Assembly (NCBI RefSeq): GCF_018138715.1
Contig: NZ_JAGSHX010000006.1
Coordinates: 7,130,001 to 7,194,000, forward strand
Reading direction: 5' to 3'
Length of the DNA: 64,000 nt
From: Streptomyces asiaticus
GTDB lineage: Bacteria; Actinomycetota; Actinomycetes; Streptomycetales; Streptomycetaceae
Shown here: piece by piece, positions 60,045-64,000 of the stretch
Position numbering within the stretch: the stretch's first letter is position 1
Layout: every line of letters begins with the position of its first letter
Notes under the pieces: model-generated
Database searches by the model: none
Told to the model about the DNA's origin: nothing
The model's input: only the letters and a program-made list of their open reading frames with translations
Made by a program: the position numbers and the translations under genes

Positions 60045-60823
60045 CAGAGCTGAACGGGGAACCGGCGGGCATCCGCGAGCTGACGGCGCTGGCCATGACC
60101 AACTACGGCCACTTCACCACCATGCGGGTGGCGGACGGTCGGGTGCGCGGGCTGTCCCTCCATCTGGACCGGCTGGTACGGGACTGCGGTGTGCTGTTCG
60201 GCACCGACCCGGACCGGGACCGGATCCGCGAACTGGCCCGGCGCGCGGTCGCGGACACCGCGGGACCGCTCACTGTGCGGGTGACCGTGTACGACCCCGA
60301 CCTCGGGCTGGAGCGGCCCGGGGCCGAGGCCACGCCGCGGATCCTGGTCACCACCCGGCCCGCCGCCGCGCCCTCGCTGCCCCCGCTGAGCGTGCGCACC
60401 GCGGCGCACCACCGCGATCTGCCGGAGGTCAAACACGTCGGCCTGTTCGGGCTGTTGCGGCTGCGCCGCCTGGCCCAGCTCGACGGCTACGACGACGTGC
60501 TGCTGACGGACGAGCGGGGCGCGGTGTCCGAGGGCGCGACCTGGAACGTGGGCTTCTTCGACGGCGAGCGCGTGCTGTGGCCGGACGCCGTGTGTCTGCC
60601 CGGCGTCACGCAAGAGCTCGTCCGCCGCGGCTACGGCGGCCCGCAGCACACCGCGCGGATCGACCGCGAACGGCTCGGCGAACTGCGGGCGGCGTTCGCC
60701 CTCAACGCGGGGGTGGGCGTACGGCCGATCCGGTCGATCGACGGGGTGGAGTTCGACCCGGACCATCCCGTCCTGGCCACGCTGCGCAAGGAGTACGCCA
60801 CGACGGAAGCGGAACCGCTGTAG
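60041..60823 (+). CDS. Class IV aminotransferase/aminodeoxychorismate lyase-like protein
   Basis: A 260-residue fold-type IV PLP protein. PEVKHVGLFGLLRLRRLAQLDGYDDVLLTDERGAVSEGATWNVGFF contains the PLP lysine (VKHVG) and the cofactor-binding E-G-A-T-W-N loop. LPGVTQELV is the phosphate-binding G-V-T. It resembles 4-amino-4-deoxychorismate lyases and branched-chain/D-amino-acid aminotransferases, so the reaction is undecided. It is translationally coupled to the ECF41 sigma factor, an unusual partner, and may be cotranscribed only for convenience. Confidence 0.88.
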   Translation: MTELNGEPAGIRELTALAMTNYGHFTTMRVADGRVRGLSLHLDRLVRDCGVLFGTDPDRDRIRELARRAVADTAGPLTVRVTVYDPDLGLERPGAEATPRILVTTRPAAAPSLPPLSVRTAAHHRDLPEVKHVGLFGLLRLRRLAQLDGYDDVLLTDERGAVSEGATWNVGFFDGERVLWPDAVCLPGVTQELVRRGYGGPQHTARIDRERLGELRAAFALNAGVGVRPIRSIDGVEFDPDHPVLATLRKEYATTEAEPL

Positions 60824-60859
60824 CGCGAGACGCCCCGCACCGCCCACGGCGGACTGCTC

Positions 60860-61500
60860 CCCTCCCCGCCCCTCCCCGAAACTAAGGCTCCGCCCCAGCC
60901 CCCGTACCGGGGCTCCGCCCCAGCCCCCGGTCCGGGGTTCCGCCCCAGCCCCCGTACCGGGGCTCCGCCCCAGCCCCCGGTCCGGGGTTCCGCTCCAGCC
61001 CCCGTACTGGGGCTTCGCCCCAGCCGCCGTACCGGGGTTCCGCTCCAGCCGCCGTACCGGGGCTCCGCCCCAGCCGCCGGAACGGGGTGTCGTCCCAAGC
61101 CTCGGTCCGGGGTTTCGTCCCAGACCCTGGGTCGGGGTTCCGCTCCGGGCCCCGGGGCGGGGTTCCGCTTCAGGCCCCGGAGCGGGGCTTCGCTCCAGGC
61201 CTCGGTGCGGGGTTTCGTCCCAGACCTCGGGTCGGGGCTCCGCCCAGACCCCGGCCGGGGTTTCGTCCCGGGGCCTGGGCTGGGGTTTTGTCCCGGGCTC
61301 CGGGGCGGGGCTCCGCCCCAGCCCCCGTCCCGGGGCTCCGCCCGAGCCCCGGGGCCGGGGCGTCGCCTCAGCCCCCGGGCCGGGGCTTCGCGCCTTCCCG
61401 CGGCGTCCATATGCGGCTCCGCCGCGTGGCGGGGGCCCGGGGTCCAGGGGCGGAGCCCCTGGTATCGGGAAGGGGCGGGGAGGGGAAAGAGCCGCCGGAC
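60860..61500. repeat. Largest copy of the GC-hairpin repeat block
   Basis: About 640 bp between the convergent aminotransferase and MMPL genes. It has some 18-20 modules alternating GGGGCTCCGCCCC / GGGGTTCCGCCCC with CAGCCCCCGTACCGG-like or CAGCCGCCGGAACG-like linkers. It ends with GCGGCTCCGCCGC (61413-61425) and the perfect hairpin CCAGGGGC-GGA-GCCCCTGG (61444-61462). No frame carries stops at normal frequency, so long false frames exist on both strands. It is a probable strong bidirectional terminator. Confidence 0.85.
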
Positions 61501-61541
61501 ACCCCGGAGCGTGGGCCGCCGTACACGAGCCCTCTCGTGCG

Positions 61542-63794
61542 TCAGCCCGTGAAGGCCCGATCGCCGTCGCGCCGGGGCGCCGGTGCCGAGGGCTCCTCGC
61601 GCAGGCCGTAGCGGCTGTGCAGCCGTCGCAGTGGTGCCGGAGCCCACCACGTGGCGCGCCCGCCCAGCCGCATCGCGGCGGGCAGCACGGCCCCACGGAT
61701 GAGCGTCGCGTCCATCAGCACGGCCAGCGGCAGCCCGACCCCGTACGCCTTCACCAGCGAGATACCGGAGACGGTGAACGCCAGGAAGACCACCGAGATC
61801 GCCACCGCCGCCGCCGTCACGATGCGGCCGGTGCGCTCCAGCCCCTGGGCGACGGCGGCCGTCGGCGAGCCGGTCAGCTCGTACTCCTCGCGCATCCGGG
61901 ACAGCAGGAAGACCTGGTAGTCCATCGCGAGTCCGAAGGCGAGGCCGAAGAGCATCACCGGGATCGTGGCGGCGATGTTGCCGGTCGGGGTGAAGTCGCC
62001 GAACAGCCCCGCGAGATGGCCGTCCTGGAAGACCCACACCAGCGCGCCGAAGGTGGCCGTCAGGCTCAGCGCGCTGAGCACCAGCGCGAGGAACGGCAGC
62101 ATCACGCTTCCGGTCACCAGGAACAGCAGCACCAGCATGGTCAGCAGCACCGTGCCCAGGGCGTACGGGAGCCACTTCTCCAGCGCCGCCGCGGCGTCGT
62201 GATTGGTGGCCGCGGCCCCGCCCACCAGCGCCTCGAACGGCGCCTTCTGCGACCGGATCTCGCCGACCAGCCGGTCCGCGTCATCCGCGCTGGCCGTCTC
62301 CGGCACCACGGAGAAGTAGACCGCGTCACCCGAGGCGAAGCGCGCGTACCGCTGATCGGGCGGGGCGGCCCGGCGGCCCTCGGCATAGGCGCCGGTGGCG
62401 GTGCGCACCGCGGCCACATGCGGCAGCTGGGACAACCGCTTCGCGTACGCGCCGACGGCCGCCCGGTCGGAGCCCCCGTCGGGCGCCACGACCTGGAGCG
62501 CGTTCTGCTCGCTGCTGTCGAACTCGGCGCGTACGGCGTCGGCCACCTGACGTGCCGACGAGGACGCGGGCATCACCCGCTCGTCCGGCATGCCGAGGTT
62601 GATGCCCAGGAACGGCGCGCCGAGCAGCAGCAGGAACGCGGTCACGATGGTCACGATCGGCACCGGGCGCCGCATCACGGTGGTGGCCAGCCGGTGCCAG
62701 AAGCCGCTCTCCACGCTCCGCGCGGCGGCCTCGGAGCCCGTCCCACCGGCCGTCGCGGTCCGCCGCCTGCGGAACACCCGGCCCTTCTCGACCCGGTCAC
62801 CGAGCAGGGCTAGCAGCGCCGGCAGCACGATGAGCGAGGACGCCCCGGACAGCAGCGCCGTGAGCGCCCCCGCATAGCCCATGGACCGCACCGCCTGGAG
62901 CGGGAACCAGGCCATGGCCAGGGACGATACGGCCACGGTCAGCGCCGAGAAGGTCACCGTGCGCCCGGCGGACGTCAGCATCGCCCGGATGGCCTCCGGC
63001 GGGGCGAGCCCGGACCGCAGCTCCTCGCGGTAGCGGCTGACCATCAGCAGGCTGTAGTCGATGGCCAGGCCCAGGCCCAGCAGGGTCACCACGCTCGCCG
63101 CGAGCGAGCCGACCGTCGTGACGCTCGCCAGGATCCACGTCAGACCCATCGTCAGCATCATCGCCACCAGGGCGACGGCCAGCGGCAGCGCCGCGGCCAC
63201 CGCGCTGCCGAAGATGAACACCAGCGCGACCAGGGTGATCGGGATGGCGACCGTCTCACCGGTGGTGGCGTCCTTCTGGCCCTGCTCCAGCAGCTCCCGC
63301 TGGAACTTCGTATAGCCGCCGAACTTCACCTCCAGCCCGTCCCGCGCCCCCTCGTAGCGGTCCGCCAGCTCGGCGACCCGCTTCTGCGAGGTGGTGTCGT
63401 CCCCGGTGACCGTGCCCATGATCAGGGCCTTGTGGCCGCTCCTGCCCCGCAGCTGCGGGGCCTTCCCGGTGGTCCAGTAGGAGCTGACGTTCGCCACTCC
63501 GGGTTCCTCGCCCAGCTTCCGGGTGAGCTCGGTGCCCGCCGCCGTCACGGACGGGTCGTCCACCCGCCCCTTCGACGTCACCAGCAGCGTGAGATTGGGC
63601 AGCCCCTGCCCGAACCTCTTGTCCAGCGCGGTGATCGCCCGCGATGACTCCGACTTCGGATCGTCGAAACCACCCGCCGTCAGCTTGTCGAACAACGTCG
63701 TACTCGCCACCCCGCCGACCACGGCGAGCAGCAGGCCGACGACCAACACCGCCAGGCGCTTCCGCACGACGAACCCGGCCAGTCTGTCCAGCAT
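61542..63794 (-). CDS. MMPL-family RND transporter (ActII-3-like)
   Basis: A 750-residue transporter with 12 membrane segments in two halves and two large extracytoplasmic loops. The N-terminal MLDRLAGFVVRKRLAVLVVGLLLAVVGG, GLGLAIDYSLLMVSRYREEL and GLAFGLAMDYQVFLLSRMREEYELTG (paired D-Y motifs for proton transfer in TM4 and TM10) are MMPL signatures. Such proteins export lipids or hydrophobic antibiotics in actinomycetes. The gene is complete from ATG 63794. No biosynthetic cluster lies beside it in the window. Confidence 0.93.
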   Translation of the reverse strand: MLDRLAGFVVRKRLAVLVVGLLLAVVGGVASTTLFDKLTAGGFDDPKSESSRAITALDKRFGQGLPNLTLLVTSKGRVDDPSVTAAGTELTRKLGEEPGVANVSSYWTTGKAPQLRGRSGHKALIMGTVTGDDTTSQKRVAELADRYEGARDGLEVKFGGYTKFQRELLEQGQKDATTGETVAIPITLVALVFIFGSAVAAALPLAVALVAMMLTMGLTWILASVTTVGSLAASVVTLLGLGLAIDYSLLMVSRYREELRSGLAPPEAIRAMLTSAGRTVTFSALTVAVSSLAMAWFPLQAVRSMGYAGALTALLSGASSLIVLPALLALLGDRVEKGRVFRRRRTATAGGTGSEAAARSVESGFWHRLATTVMRRPVPIVTIVTAFLLLLGAPFLGINLGMPDERVMPASSSARQVADAVRAEFDSSEQNALQVVAPDGGSDRAAVGAYAKRLSQLPHVAAVRTATGAYAEGRRAAPPDQRYARFASGDAVYFSVVPETASADDADRLVGEIRSQKAPFEALVGGAAATNHDAAAALEKWLPYALGTVLLTMLVLLFLVTGSVMLPFLALVLSALSLTATFGALVWVFQDGHLAGLFGDFTPTGNIAATIPVMLFGLAFGLAMDYQVFLLSRMREEYELTGSPTAAVAQGLERTGRIVTAAAVAISVVFLAFTVSGISLVKAYGVGLPLAVLMDATLIRGAVLPAAMRLGGRATWWAPAPLRRLHSRYGLREEPSAPAPRRDGDRAFTG

Positions 63795-63904
63795 TCCCTT
63801 TTCCTTCCTCGATCCCACGGCGTCTGGATTCCGTCTCGGCATCCCAGACGCCGAGCCCCTCCCGGATGTGACATCCCCGGCCGACGCCGCTCCACGAGCG
63901 GCCG

Positions 63905-64000
63905 TCAGAACCGGTCCCGGCGCTCCTGAACCGCCCGGTCCACCAGCGGCCCGGCCGCCCCCGGATAGTTCGCCGGGTCCAGCAGGGCGGCCAGCTCCTC
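63905..64000 (-). CDS. Partial PcaB/adenylosuccinate-lyase-superfamily C-terminus
   Basis: Only the last 31 codons lie in the window: EELAALLDPANYPGAAGPLV then DRAVQERRDRF and stop. This matches the end of 3-carboxy-cis,cis-muconate cycloisomerase (PcaB) in the fumarase/ASL superfamily, where A-L-L-D-P-x-x-Y-x-G-x-A-G-x-x-V-D-R-A is typical. If so, the protocatechuate branch of the beta-ketoadipate pathway continues to the right. The gene starts beyond the window edge. Confidence 0.65.
   Translation of the reverse strand, partial: EELAALLDPANYPGAAGPLVDRAVQERRDRF

Overview
The window is chromosomal DNA of a Streptomyces or a close relative. Evidence: very high GC with strong GC3 bias, GTG/TTG/CTG starts, many actinomycete-typical families (DUF397 with an XRE/DUF5753 regulator, DUF6879, DUF4331, ECF41 sigma factor, GH35 beta-galactosidase, AA10 polysaccharide monooxygenase with an LAXTG anchor), and abundant TetR/GntR/LacI regulators. 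No rRNA, tRNA or CRISPR array was seen.

Layout. 1-1654: a LysR remnant, a GC-rich hairpin repeat block and a sortase-anchored AA10 LPMO. 1881-10424: a fused carboxyltransferase gene, then an iron-box-controlled operon of four overlapping or closely spaced genes (ATP-grasp ligase, two IucA/IucC NIS synthetases, PLP decarboxylase). Its gene order matches vibrioferrin/xanthoferrin operons without the exporter. 10591-14776: Uma2, TauE/SafE, a GATase and the XRE/DUF397 module. 14901-21406 is a scarred accessory region: a DHFR-family pseudogene with an internal deletion, an alpha/beta-hydrolase-fold protein apparently lacking all three catalytic residues, a 3,133-bp ISL3-family element with perfect 8-bp target duplication carrying an NmrA-like oxidoreductase and an ArsR regulator, then a lower-GC tract with a TPR pseudogene, a DUF6879 pair (frameshifted) and a LacI 3' remnant.

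21423-28406: a DUF308 membrane protein diverging from a two-component system across two matching palindromes, then LacI, GH35 beta-galactosidase and MFS transporter genes on one strand with a LacI-type operator at the MFS start. 28524-30693: an ABC permease whose ATPase gene and divergent TetR gene have both lost their 5' ends at one deletion junction. 30838-41074: methyltransferases (one fused to NUDIX), regulators, quinone reductase, tandem GNAT, DDAH, an AAA ATPase with a probable CTG start, and a secreted SGNH esterase. 41385-47616: a Ser/Thr kinase and a DUF4331 / TPR / NicO-like metal transporter cluster; the transporter N-terminus is built from tandem repeats resembling the genome's dispersed GC-hairpin repeat. 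48526-53057: a type-ISP-like protein, GntR, homogentisate dioxygenase and a divergent TetR. 53356-64000: molybdopterin oxidoreductase, citrate transporter plus MFS, DUF402, ECF41 sigma coupled to a class IV aminotransferase, an MMPL transporter and the end of a PcaB/adenylosuccinate-lyase-like gene.

Themes: a modular hairpin repeat family recurring mostly at gene 3' ends, many short tandem repeats within and between genes, and several deletion scars. The best candidates for something new are the cargo-bearing ISL3 element, the exporter-less vibrioferrin-type operon, the degenerate hydrolase and the repeat-built transporter N-terminus.
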